Shown here: piece by piece, positions 1 through 6,123 of the stretch
How the letters are laid out: each line of letters begins with the position of its first letter
Numbering within the stretch: the stretch's first letter is position 1
Origin: an uncultured Eubacterium sp.
Lineage (GTDB): Bacteria > Bacillota > Clostridia > Lachnospirales > Lachnospiraceae
Assembly: GCA_946412445.1 (NCBI GenBank)
Contig: CAMKHH010000033.1
Coordinates: 1 to 8,584, forward strand
Reading direction: 5' to 3'
Length of the DNA: 8,584 bases
Program-made: the position numbers and the translations under genes
Notes under the pieces: generated by a model
The model's database searches: none
Told to the model about the DNA's origin: nothing
Seen by the model: the letters and a program-made list of their open reading frames with translations, nothing else

Positions 1-390
1 CTCCTTGTAGCCGTACAGCTCCACCTCTTCCTCCGGAAGAAAAACCTTCCTGCCGGATAAAAGCGCTTCTCCAAACAGACGGCTATAGCCGCTGTCAAAG
101 ATTCCATGCGCAATTTTCCCAAGCAGTTCATTGCTCATATCAAATGCAATTACTGCCTCATAGGAAGATAAATCACAATCATAGTCCTGTGAAAGGGCAT
201 ATTTTATCTCATAGCATTCAGATAATGGGGGCGACTCCACAACAGCGCGGCATTTACTGTCCTGGACAGTATTCAAGACCAGCAGACAGGGCTTTTCCCT
301 ATCGTTTTTTCCTTTATTGACTGTCTCCGCTTCCGATATCTTTTCCTGCACTCGTTTACATATTTCATTTACAAGAGCATCAATATCCAC
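1..390 (-). CDS. Conserved eut-cluster protein of unknown function (TIGR02536-like), 5' part only
   Basis: An open frame of 130 codons runs from a GTG at 390-388 to the left window edge with no stop, so the C-terminal part is missing. The GTG start is supported by AAGGAGGAG (396-404) with a 5-base spacer; no ATG lies near the beginning of the frame. The protein opens with an amphipathic helix (VDIDALVNEICKRVQEKI), then a polar stretch, then a strand (PCLLVLN, 34-40) and an alternating region with EAVIAFDMSNELLGKIAHGI (78-97) and RLFGEALLSGRKVFLPEE (104-121). From memory, the last part resembles the small uncharacterised ethanolamine-utilization family of Firmicutes (TIGR02536), in which a 'leakage of strand-helix, ALL-G-KVF-L-E' pattern is typical. 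It begins 26 bases after eutJ and is clearly in the same operon. The function is not known. The N-terminal helix could be a microcompartment-targeting peptide, which is inference. I am confident that it is a gene and moderately confident of the family. Confidence 0.8.
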   Translation of the reverse strand, partial: MDIDALVNEICKRVQEKISEAETVNKGKNDREKPCLLVLNTVQDSKCRAVVESPPLSECYEIKYALSQDYDCDLSSYEAVIAFDMSNELLGKIAHGIFDSGYSRLFGEALLSGRKVFLPEEEVELYGYKE

Positions 391-395
391 AAATT

Positions 396-404
396 CTCCT
401 CCTT
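396..404 (-). promoter_or_regulatory. Ribosome binding site deciding a GTG start
   Basis: AAGGAGGAG sits 5 bases before the GTG at 390-388. It is the reason to place the start of the left-edge gene there, since no upstream ATG is in frame. It lies in the 26-base gap after the eutJ stop codon (417-419). Confidence 0.75.
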
Positions 405-416
405 ATCTTTATTACC

Positions 417-1229
417 TTACCTGCAATTTATAGCAATACCCGCCGGAGTCACCAAAAATGGGTTCAAAGGCTTTACGGTTCTGATACCTGTTTCCTTTTC
501 AATGATTTTTTCAATTCCTGTCAGGCAGCAGGTTCCTCCGCAAAGATAAATCGTATCCGTCTCCGATGGGGTCACGTAGCGGTTGATAATAGATGCTATC
601 TTCTCCACCACGGCCTTTACTACCGGCAGGATTTCCCTATGCCGTGCATAATCCTGCTTGATAGCCTCTGCTTTGGCAAACGGTATATGATAATTGCCCG
701 CAAGAACCAGTGTCAGGTGGGTTCCTCCTGTAGGCTCATCTTCGATTTCACACACCTTTCCATCGTGGAAGATGGCAAGTCCCGTAGTCCCGCCTCCGAT
801 ATCCACGATGACTCCGTCCTGTATCTGATAAACCGCATTTGCAGATGAGGGTTCATCCAATATATTCGTAACCTCAAAGCCTGCTCCTTCTGCCACATAC
901 TGATGGGTTTTTACACTCCCCTCCGTACCGGCAGGCATGGCAATCGCACAGTTCAAAAGTTCTGTACCCAACCGCTCCTCCAGCTTGCCTTTCAGCATCG
1001 CCACCGTCTTAAGAGCACCTGAATAGTCCACGACCACACCATCCCTGAGCACATCTGCAGCCTGCTTTTCACATGCTATAGGATTATTTTCCTCATCCAA
1101 TACGACCAGTACAATATATGCGGTACCAAGATCCACTCCGACCTTAAGCTTTGAACTTACGGGGGTGAACGTCTTCGTCTCTGACTCCTCGACACGCTTT
1201 ATGAATGCATCTATACGCTTAAAATCCAT
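417..1229 (-). CDS. eutJ: EutJ, actin/Hsp70-fold ethanolamine utilization chaperone-like protein
   Basis: This 270-residue protein has the length of EutJ (E. coli about 278). It belongs to the actin/Hsp70 ATPase superfamily: phosphate-1 loop VGVDLGTAY (30-38), DEPSSAN (125-131), phosphate-2 loop VDIGGGTTG (142-150), and an adenosine-side glycine motif YLCGGTCCL (228-236). It lacks the substrate-binding domain of true DnaK, as is normal for EutJ. Its exact job in the cell is not settled; a chaperone or assembly role for microcompartment enzymes is usually proposed. The first 20 residues form a charged helix ahead of the ATPase core. The ATG at 1229-1227 follows GGAGG with a short spacer, 18 bases after the pduL stop. 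The core motifs all look intact, so ATP binding is likely. A EutA-type reactivase is an alternative reading, but EutA is longer and is represented by the partial gene at the other end of the window. Confidence 0.93.
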   Translation of the reverse strand: MDFKRIDAFIKRVEESETKTFTPVSSKLKVGVDLGTAYIVLVVLDEENNPIACEKQAADVLRDGVVVDYSGALKTVAMLKGKLEERLGTELLNCAIAMPAGTEGSVKTHQYVAEGAGFEVTNILDEPSSANAVYQIQDGVIVDIGGGTTGLAIFHDGKVCEIEDEPTGGTHLTLVLAGNYHIPFAKAEAIKQDYARHREILPVVKAVVEKIASIINRYVTPSETDTIYLCGGTCCLTGIEKIIEKETGIRTVKPLNPFLVTPAGIAINCR

Positions 1230-1247
1230 CTGCCTCCGCTCCTTATA

Positions 1248-1871
1248 CTAGTTTTTATCCTGGCGGATAATTTTACCGAGGGTAAACCCACGGACCAGAG
1301 CGGCATTGGCCTCATCAAAGTCTATATGCATCTTGAACCGGAACTGTTCATTGATCCGGATCACCACATCCCGAAAGGTCAGCGGACGCGCACTTAAGAC
1401 TTGTACACTTACATGCTCTCCATCTGTAAGATCCAGCTCCCGGGCCACATCCGGCGGGACGTGGATATGATTATGTGCAACGATTGCACCATGCTCCACA
1501 TCCAATGTAGCCTTTGGCCCTTCAATCTGGATTGCTCCTGCTCCATCCAGATTTCCTGACATGTTTAAAGGTGCCTTGATCCCTAAATCCACGCAGTCAC
1601 TCATGGACAGCTCGGTCTGGGTTTCCTTCCTTACAGGCCCCAGAATTGCCACATGTTCCTTCCTGCCTTTGGGTCCGATCAGATTCACCCGCTCTTCACT
1701 TAAAAATTGTCCCGGCTGGGAGAGGGGGCGCTTCGGATGAAGCTTTGCCCCTTTTCCAAACAGGAATTCCAGATCTTTTTCAGTCAGATGGACATGTCTG
1801 GCCGAAACCTCCACTTCCACCAGTCCGGCTTTTGTGATCGCATCTACAACTTTTTCTACCAGCTGTTCCAT
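1248..1871 (-). CDS. pduL: PduL-type phosphotransacylase (acetyl-CoA to acetyl-phosphate)
   Basis: PduL-family enzymes exchange CoA for phosphate on short acyl-CoAs. Inside a microcompartment this recycles CoA and yields acetyl-phosphate for ATP synthesis. The 207-residue protein shows the family hallmarks: VEVSARHVHLT (20-30) with zinc-ligand candidates His26 and His28, LSQPGQF (50-56), and AHNHIHVPP (132-140) with His133, His135 and His137; His182 in MHIDFDEANA is a further candidate. In Firmicute eut clusters this family takes the place of the unrelated enterobacterial EutD, so some databases call it EutD. The first 16 residues (MEQLVEKVVDAITKAG) form an amphipathic helix joined to the core, the form and place of the PduL encapsulation peptide. 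The ATG at 1871-1869 follows AAGGAGG, which overlaps the eutT stop codon (TAAGGAGG), so translation of the two genes is probably coupled. Confidence 0.95.
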   Translation of the reverse strand: MEQLVEKVVDAITKAGLVEVEVSARHVHLTEKDLEFLFGKGAKLHPKRPLSQPGQFLSEERVNLIGPKGRKEHVAILGPVRKETQTELSMSDCVDLGIKAPLNMSGNLDGAGAIQIEGPKATLDVEHGAIVAHNHIHVPPDVARELDLTDGEHVSVQVLSARPLTFRDVVIRINEQFRFKMHIDFDEANAALVRGFTLGKIIRQDKN

Positions 1872-1880
1872 CTTGCCTCC

Positions 1881-2735
1881 TTACTCTTCGTAATCTCCTG
1901 CCAGATACTTACACATGATGATGTGCATGGCACTTGACATACGATTCAGTTCTTCAATAAAATCTTTATGCTCATACGTTTTGCCGTTCCGTAATGCACC
2001 GGCGGCTGCTGCTTCCGTTTCCCTGACTGCCGTACGCAGCTGGTTCAGCATAGCATAGGTCTTACCCAGTGTATAATCCGGAAGCACCATCTGTTTAATC
2101 TTATAGTATTTCAATGGATAATGAGAATGCTCGCGCAGCTCCTCGTGCGTTAACCCAATCATGTAATCTCTTCGGAACGGCTCATTCATAGCATCACAGC
2201 GCATCATCTCACGAAGACTTGCCAGGACATCCTGAAGATCCCCGGTCAGCTTTTCATAGCCTTTTTCCGCCAGTGTGGCCTGGTGCAGTACAAATAATGC
2301 CTCCAGACTGTCCAGTTTCCCGCGGAAAACAATCCGCTTATGATCCTTTGGCACGAGTACATTGCCATATAAGTGGGTCATGTGCTCTGGCTTTGTAAAG
2401 TAATAGGCACCGGTTTCGAAGTCTACAAATTTAGGCTTTGTACCTTCCTCTTCTTCAGAGAGTTTTACCTTGGGCATGGGCAGTACCGGAGTCGCCACAT
2501 AGTCCTTGATTGGCTTCCATGCCTCTTCCTGTGTGCCTGCCCCGTCTGCCTTGCCCGGCCGATTTTTTTTCTCTGCTTCGGTGGGTTTATCCGCCTCCCG
2601 GATAATCTGAATCTTGCACTGCTGCAGGTATTCCCTGGCCGCCGGTGACAGGATTTTCCCCTCCGGAATTGTGTAGGATGCTGGCTTAGATGCTCTTATT
2701 TCATCGCGTAATATCGCTTCTGTTATTACTTTCAT
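1881..2735 (-). CDS. eutT: EutT, cobalamin adenosyltransferase, metal-motif-less Firmicute type
   Basis: EutT transfers the adenosyl group of ATP to cob(I)alamin, making the coenzyme B12 that the ethanolamine ammonia-lyase needs. The protein is 284 residues (enterobacterial EutT about 267). An N-terminal segment (ITEAILRDEIRAS to SPAAREYLQQCKIQII, 4-45) resembles the start of EutQ and other eut proteins. A Pro/Glu/Lys-rich linker covers about 47-95. The helical adenosyltransferase core follows, with THLYGNVLVPKDHKRIVFRG (120-139), KLDSLEALFVLHQATLAEKG (140-159) and LREHSHYPLKYYKI (200-213). The His-x11-Cys-Cys-x2-Cys metal motif of Salmonella EutT is absent: there are only isolated cysteines at 40, 180 and 275. 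This fits the class described from Listeria and other Firmicutes, reported to work without a metal ion. The start ATG has AAGGAGGTGG upstream with a rather long 11-base spacer. Confidence 0.9.
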   Translation of the reverse strand: MKVITEAILRDEIRASKPASYTIPEGKILSPAAREYLQQCKIQIIREADKPTEAEKKNRPGKADGAGTQEEAWKPIKDYVATPVLPMPKVKLSEEEEGTKPKFVDFETGAYYFTKPEHMTHLYGNVLVPKDHKRIVFRGKLDSLEALFVLHQATLAEKGYEKLTGDLQDVLASLREMMRCDAMNEPFRRDYMIGLTHEELREHSHYPLKYYKIKQMVLPDYTLGKTYAMLNQLRTAVRETEAAAAGALRNGKTYEHKDFIEELNRMSSAMHIIMCKYLAGDYEE

Positions 2736-2770
2736 AACTGCTTAAGCCACCTCCTTCTTATGCTTTATCC

Positions 2771-3055
2771 CTACCTTTCCAGAGAAGGCAGAATAGCCTC
2801 TACCTCTTCATGAGGTCTGGGGATTACATGGATGGATACCAGTTCTCCTACACGTTCTGCTGCAGCTGCGCCCGCATCTGTGGCGGCCTTAACGGCTCCC
2901 ACATCTCCGCGTACCATCACGGTTACAAGACCGCCGCCTACATGCTCTTTCCCAATCAGTGTCACATTTGCTGCCTTTACCATCGCGTCCGCCGCTTCAA
3001 TCGAAGCTACCAGTCCACGTGTTTCTATCATTCCTAATGCTTGCATTGCTGCCAT
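2771..3055 (-). CDS. eutM: EutM-type BMC shell protein, second tandem copy
   Basis: This 94-residue single-domain BMC protein forms hexagonal shell tiles. It carries the EutM/PduA signature [20 protein letters not shown] from residue 6, the pore-loop region [19 protein letters not shown] (about 36-54), [19 protein letters not shown], and the closing [16 protein letters not shown]. It is a tandem duplicate of the gene at 3076-3369. Residues 5-82 are identical in both, while Met4 replaces Gln4, Glu83 replaces Asp83 and the tail is shorter (SLER instead of KQSRSVE). The ATG at 3055-3053 has AAGGAGG upstream. The gene begins 20 bases after the first copy ends and is 35 bases ahead of eutT. It is intact and looks functional; the annotation as EutM rather than PduA rests on the eut context and the close match to E. 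coli EutM. Confidence 0.95.
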   Translation of the reverse strand: MAAMQALGMIETRGLVASIEAADAMVKAANVTLIGKEHVGGGLVTVMVRGDVGAVKAATDAGAAAAERVGELVSIHVIPRPHEEVEAILPSLER

Positions 3056-3075
3056 ATCTCATTCCTCCTTTTGCT

Positions 3076-3369
3076 TTACTCAACACTTCTGCTCTGTTTT
3101 GGAAGAATTGCTTCCACTTCATCATGAGGTCTCGGGATTACATGGATGGATACCAGCTCTCCCACACGTTCTGCTGCCGCTGCACCTGCATCTGTGGCTG
3201 CCTTAACAGCCCCCACATCCCCGCGTACCATTACGGTTACAAGACCGCCGCCCACGTGCTCTTTTCCAATCAGTGTTACATTTGCTGCCTTTACCATAGC
3301 ATCTGCTGCTTCAATAGATGCTACCAGTCCTCTTGTTTCTATCATTCCTAATGCCTGCTGTGCTGCCAT
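3076..3369 (-). CDS. eutM: EutM-type BMC shell protein, first tandem copy
   Basis: This 97-residue BMC-domain protein is the major hexameric shell tile type of the eut microcompartment, with a small central pore for metabolites. The family pattern is complete: [18 protein letters not shown] (8-25), the pore region [19 protein letters not shown] (about 36-54), [20 protein letters not shown], and [14 protein letters not shown] near the end. Its last seven residues, KQSRSVE, differ from those of its neighbour copy. The ATG at 3369-3367 follows AAGGAGGAATGAAAT, 20 bases after the eutE stop. Compared with E. coli EutM it has no C-terminal extension. The adjacent twin (2771-3055) could form homohexamers with the same geometry or mix with it; the sequence does not say which. 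Confidence 0.95.
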   Translation of the reverse strand: MAAQQALGMIETRGLVASIEAADAMVKAANVTLIGKEHVGGGLVTVMVRGDVGAVKAATDAGAAAAERVGELVSIHVIPRPHDEVEAILPKQSRSVE

Positions 3370-3389
3370 ATTTCATTCCTCCTTTTGGT

Positions 3390-4865
3390 TTAAGCATTTT
3401 GAAGACGCTTTATGATTTCACTTACAATGACATCCATATTGATATCACCGAAATGTTGCGGTTTACATACCCCTTCGGAACAGTCCGGAAGGTCTGCCTT
3501 AATTTCATCCAGTTCTTTTATTCCTTCTGCCACATTTTTTATGTTCAACAGATTCAAAGGTCCTACATTATCCGAAGTCGAACTGCCGCCGATTGCCCCG
3601 CAGCCGAGTGTCAGCGCAGGTGCCAGATTGGTAGATGCACCGATTCCACCCAATGTGCTGGATGTATTCACTACAATTCTGGATGCAGGAATTCTTTTTG
3701 CAAAATAGTCTACCATGTTTTGGTCTTTTGTATGCATGGAAAATGTATGACCTGCTCCTTCATAGTGTAAAATCTCACAACAAAGGTCACATACTTCTTT
3801 ATATGAGCCGGCGGTATAAAATGCCAAAATCGGAGCCAGTTTTTCATTTGAGTACGGGTGCCCGCGTCCGATTCCGTCTTCCTTTGCTATCAGTACTTTG
3901 GTGCCCGCCGGAATGTCTATTCCAGCCAGGTCTGCAATTGTCTGTGCAGATTTGCCTACAATGGCCGGGTTCATGGTACCATTTGCCCTTAAGATGAAGC
4001 TGCCCAGCTTCTTACGCTGTTCCTCAGACAAAAAGCATGCTCCTTGACGCTCCATCTCTGCCTGCACCGCCTGCGCCATATCATCATTGCAGATCACCGA
4101 CTGCTCGGATGCGCAGATTGTACCATTATCAAAGGTCTTAGATTCCATAATTCTCTTCACTGCCAAGGGCAGATCCGCCGTTTTCTCGATATATGCCGGA
4201 CCATTTCCCGGTCCGACTCCGATAGCCGGGGTCCCTGAAGAGTAAGCTGCCCGAACCATGGCAGATCCGCCTGTCGCAAGAATCAGTGAGATGTCCGGAT
4301 GATGCATCAGGTGGTCTGTTGCCTGCATGGTAGGCAAAGTGATGCAGCCTACCAGATCCTCGTTTCCTCCTGCTTCCGCAATGGACTGACGGATCACTTT
4401 GACAGCCTCCAGAATACAGTTTCGTGCATTCGGATGTGGAGAAAACACGATGGCATCTCCCGCTTTAACTGCTATTAAGGCTTTATAAAGAACCGTGGAC
4501 GTAGGATTAGTGGATGGCACCAGTCCGGCGACAACGCCAACCGGGACTGCGATATGACGCACCTTTTTTTCCTCATCCCTTCCAAGTTCTCCTATGGTTT
4601 TCATGTCTTTAATATGTTCGTATACGCCGTTGCTTGCGAATACATTCTTAATTACTTTATCAGCTTCTATGCCAAATCCGGTCTCATCATGAGCCATCTT
4701 TGCAAGGCGCCGTGCATTACGTACACCGGCAGATGCCATTGATTTCACAATCGCATCCACCTCTTTCTGGCTTTTTTCGCTCAGTTCCTGCTGGGCAGTT
4801 TTTGCTTTTTCAACCAATTCACGTACTTCCTGCACTGACAAAAGATCTTTATCGTATAATTGCAT
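3390..4865 (-). CDS. eutE: EutE, CoA-acylating acetaldehyde dehydrogenase
   Basis: EutE oxidises acetaldehyde to acetyl-CoA with NAD+ inside the microcompartment. The 491-residue protein matches the acylating aldehyde dehydrogenase family shared with the N-terminal half of AdhE. It has a helical N-terminus (DKDLLSVQEVRELVEKAKTA, 5-24), PVGVVAGLVPSTNPTSTV (108-125), SPHPNA (142-147), a Gly-rich segment ATGGSAMVRAAYSSGTPAIG (197-216), and the catalytic cysteine Cys251 in NGTICASEQSVIC. After the core comes a Cys-containing linker (DCSEGVCKPQHFG) and an amphipathic tail DINMDVIVSEIIKRLQNA (474-491), which looks like an encapsulation helix at the C-terminus. The start ATG lies only 2 bases after the stop of the upstream shell gene, and its AGGAGAGG site overlaps that gene's end, so translation is probably coupled. 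Enzyme class is secure; the tail function is inference. Confidence 0.95.
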   Translation of the reverse strand: MQLYDKDLLSVQEVRELVEKAKTAQQELSEKSQKEVDAIVKSMASAGVRNARRLAKMAHDETGFGIEADKVIKNVFASNGVYEHIKDMKTIGELGRDEEKKVRHIAVPVGVVAGLVPSTNPTSTVLYKALIAVKAGDAIVFSPHPNARNCILEAVKVIRQSIAEAGGNEDLVGCITLPTMQATDHLMHHPDISLILATGGSAMVRAAYSSGTPAIGVGPGNGPAYIEKTADLPLAVKRIMESKTFDNGTICASEQSVICNDDMAQAVQAEMERQGACFLSEEQRKKLGSFILRANGTMNPAIVGKSAQTIADLAGIDIPAGTKVLIAKEDGIGRGHPYSNEKLAPILAFYTAGSYKEVCDLCCEILHYEGAGHTFSMHTKDQNMVDYFAKRIPASRIVVNTSSTLGGIGASTNLAPALTLGCGAIGGSSTSDNVGPLNLLNIKNVAEGIKELDEIKADLPDCSEGVCKPQHFGDINMDVIVSEIIKRLQNA

Positions 4866-4867
4866 AT

Positions 4868-5401
4868 TTACCTCTCCTGTCTTTTAAAGATATTATAGTC
4901 TAATATCGCATGAATCAGTTCCTGTTTTCTGGCAAATCGAATCTCCTGGCGGGTCATATTGGTGATTTCTATATCTCTCGCCAACTTTCTGAGCTCAACC
5001 ACAGTCATTGCTTCCAGCTGTTCTTCAGAAAGTTCGGAAATCTTTGTTTCCTCTGTTGTCTCAGTCTGCTCTGTTGTTTCGGTTTCATCTGTTGTTTCAA
5101 TCCCATCCGCTGCTTCCGGCCTGCGCTTTGGCTCCGCCTTATCGATCATCCGGATGACATCTTCTGCCGGCCGTGGAATCACGTGGACACTTATAACCTG
5201 CCCCACGCGTTCTGCTGCCGCATGTGCAGCATCTATCGCTGCTTTTACAGCTCCCACATCTCCATCCACCAGCACGGTCACAATACCGCCTTTCACCTTT
5301 ACAACATCACACAAAGAAACATTTGCCGCTTTTAACGCACTATCCAAAGCTTCCACTGCAGTAAGGTAACCATATACTTCTATCATACCCAATGCTTTCA
5401 T
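4868..5401 (-). CDS. BMC shell protein with Thr/Glu linker and Rho-N/SAP-like C-terminal domain
   Basis: The 177-residue protein has three parts. Residues 2-88 are a BMC domain ([59 protein letters not shown]), clearly related to but diverged from the two eutM products. Residues 89-125 are a linker with the repeats ETTDET, ETTEQT, ETTEET (102-119). Residues 126-172 form a small helical domain, LEAMTVVELRKLARDIEI (129-146) and then RKQELIHAIL (158-167), whose 'M-V-ELRKLA ... K-ELI-AI' pattern is that of Rho-N-terminal/SAP-type modules, many of which bind nucleic acid. E. coli EutK is also a BMC protein with a C-terminal nucleic-acid-binding-type domain, but that one is a helix-turn-helix, so I give no symbol. 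The ATG at 5401-5399 follows GGAGGTATGAT. It lies between eutL and eutE, overlapping neither. Shell membership is secure; DNA or RNA binding is inference. Confidence 0.92.
   Translation of the reverse strand: MKALGMIEVYGYLTAVEALDSALKAANVSLCDVVKVKGGIVTVLVDGDVGAVKAAIDAAHAAAERVGQVISVHVIPRPAEDVIRMIDKAEPKRRPEAADGIETTDETETTEQTETTEETKISELSEEQLEAMTVVELRKLARDIEITNMTRQEIRFARKQELIHAILDYNIFKRQER
5045..5098 (-). repeat. Three 18-base tandem repeats encoding a Thr/Glu linker
   Basis: Three in-frame copies of an 18-base unit, sharing the core GAAACAACAGA with small changes, encode ETTDET, ETTEQT and ETTEET in the linker of the BMC fusion protein. The unit length is a multiple of three, so copy gain or loss would keep the frame and only change linker length. 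Confidence 0.85.
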
Positions 5402-5449
5402 ATCATACCTCCGTCTGCAGCTCCTTTTAGAGCTTTTGTGCTATGCTTC

Positions 5450-6103
5450 TTATAATTCCTTGGGATTCTCCGCCACATATTCCACCGCCTGGGCAAATGC
5501 CTCGCAGGCTGCTTTACATGCTGACTGGCTTCCGGTAAGCAGTGCACCACCGAAGTTGGTCTCTGACGGCGGGGCATATAACACGCACATCTGCACGTCG
5601 GCAGCCTTCAGCGCGGCATCCACAGCATACATTGCTTCCAGTGGAGGTGCTATCAGATAAGCAAGTGCCTCTCCTTCTGGAATTCCTGCTCCCTCAGAAA
5701 GATAGGAGCCGGTTCGGGAAATACAATGCGCATAGTACACAATTGTATTATCTTCATTTGCTGAAATAAAATGCGCTACATTTTCAATTATATCCACGCA
5801 GGCATCCAGGCCGCTTCGTACCTCTGCAGGATTTGGTCCCGCAAGGATTCCGATGATTTCCCCGGCCAGCTTTGTATTGGCATTGTCGGCTCCGCCGTAA
5901 AAGCTCTTTGCATAAACGACCTTGACATCTGCTTTTTTGGTTGCCTCATCAAGCGCTGTGTACGTAACATCATCACAGTTGGACGTAATCAGGGCAATAG
6001 ACTTCTGATCCGGTGCCAGATTCAGTTCCTTCGCCATGTCAGGGCTGACATGGGGAATAATTTTCGTTGCAAGGACATCCGCCTTGATTGGATCTCGTTT
6101 CAT
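5450..6103 (-). CDS. eutL: EutL, trimeric tandem-BMC shell protein
   Basis: EutL is a shell protein with two BMC domains per chain that assembles as a pseudohexameric trimer with a gated central pore; ethanolamine is known to bind near the pore in studied EutL proteins. The 217-residue length matches E. coli EutL (219). The two halves are about residues 1-108 (KADVLATKIIPHVSPDMAKE, ALITSNCDDVTYTALDEAT, VVYAKSFYGGADNANTKLAG, EIIGILAGPNPAEVRSGLDA) and 109-217 (FISANEDNTIVYYAHCISRTGSY, EALAYLIAPPLEAMYAVDAA, PPSETNFGGALLTGSQSACK). The motif FYGGADN and the closing NFGGALLTGSQSAC are typical of the family. The ATG at 6103-6101 follows AAGGAGG with a 7-base spacer, 20 bases after the eutC stop. A 48-base gap with a weak hairpin (5419-5434) separates it from the next gene. 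Confidence 0.96.
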   Translation of the reverse strand: MKRDPIKADVLATKIIPHVSPDMAKELNLAPDQKSIALITSNCDDVTYTALDEATKKADVKVVYAKSFYGGADNANTKLAGEIIGILAGPNPAEVRSGLDACVDIIENVAHFISANEDNTIVYYAHCISRTGSYLSEGAGIPEGEALAYLIAPPLEAMYAVDAALKAADVQMCVLYAPPSETNFGGALLTGSQSACKAACEAFAQAVEYVAENPKEL

Positions 6104-6123
6104 TACATTCCCTCCTTGTATCT

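Larger units (their letters stand above)
2771..3384 (-). repeat. Tandem duplication of the eutM transcription-translation unit
   Basis: Two direct units, each an AAAAGGAGGAATGA ribosome-binding leader plus a eutM-type gene, stand head to tail (3384 down to 3076, then about 3074 down to 2771). The leader is nearly identical in both. Across codons 5-82 I count about 23 base differences by eye, and all must be synonymous because the proteins are identical there. The divergence continues right through the genes, so the duplication is not recent or has been kept in step only at the protein level. Confidence 0.85.

Noticed and set aside
417..1229. eutJ as a second copy of eutA or a DnaK-type chaperone
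   Set aside because: At 270 residues it has only the ATPase core, far shorter than EutA or DnaK, and its length and position match EutJ.
2832..3415. Plus-strand open frames of 89-130 codons opposite the two eutM genes
   Set aside because: They are repeated because the eutM genes beneath them are duplicated. They have no ribosome binding site of their own, and their composition (Ser/Ala/Pro- or Cys/His-rich) is that of an antisense shadow of BMC codons.
3390..4865. eutE as the N-terminal half of a bifunctional AdhE
   Set aside because: The frame ends after the aldehyde dehydrogenase domain with a short tail, and the next gene is a shell protein; no iron-type alcohol dehydrogenase motifs follow in any frame.
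4910..5369. Two overlapping plus-strand frames of 136-141 codons opposite the BMC fusion gene
   Set aside because: The Ser/Val-rich and Cys/Phe-rich repeats mirror the Thr/Glu repeat on the coding strand. The minus-strand gene has a clear BMC domain and a ribosome binding site, and no homology-like motif is visible in the plus frames.
5419..5434. Hairpin AGCTC...GAGCT in the eutL-downstream gap, as a terminator
   Set aside because: The stem is only 5 base pairs and no T-run follows in the transcript; the next ribosome binding site begins a few bases later.
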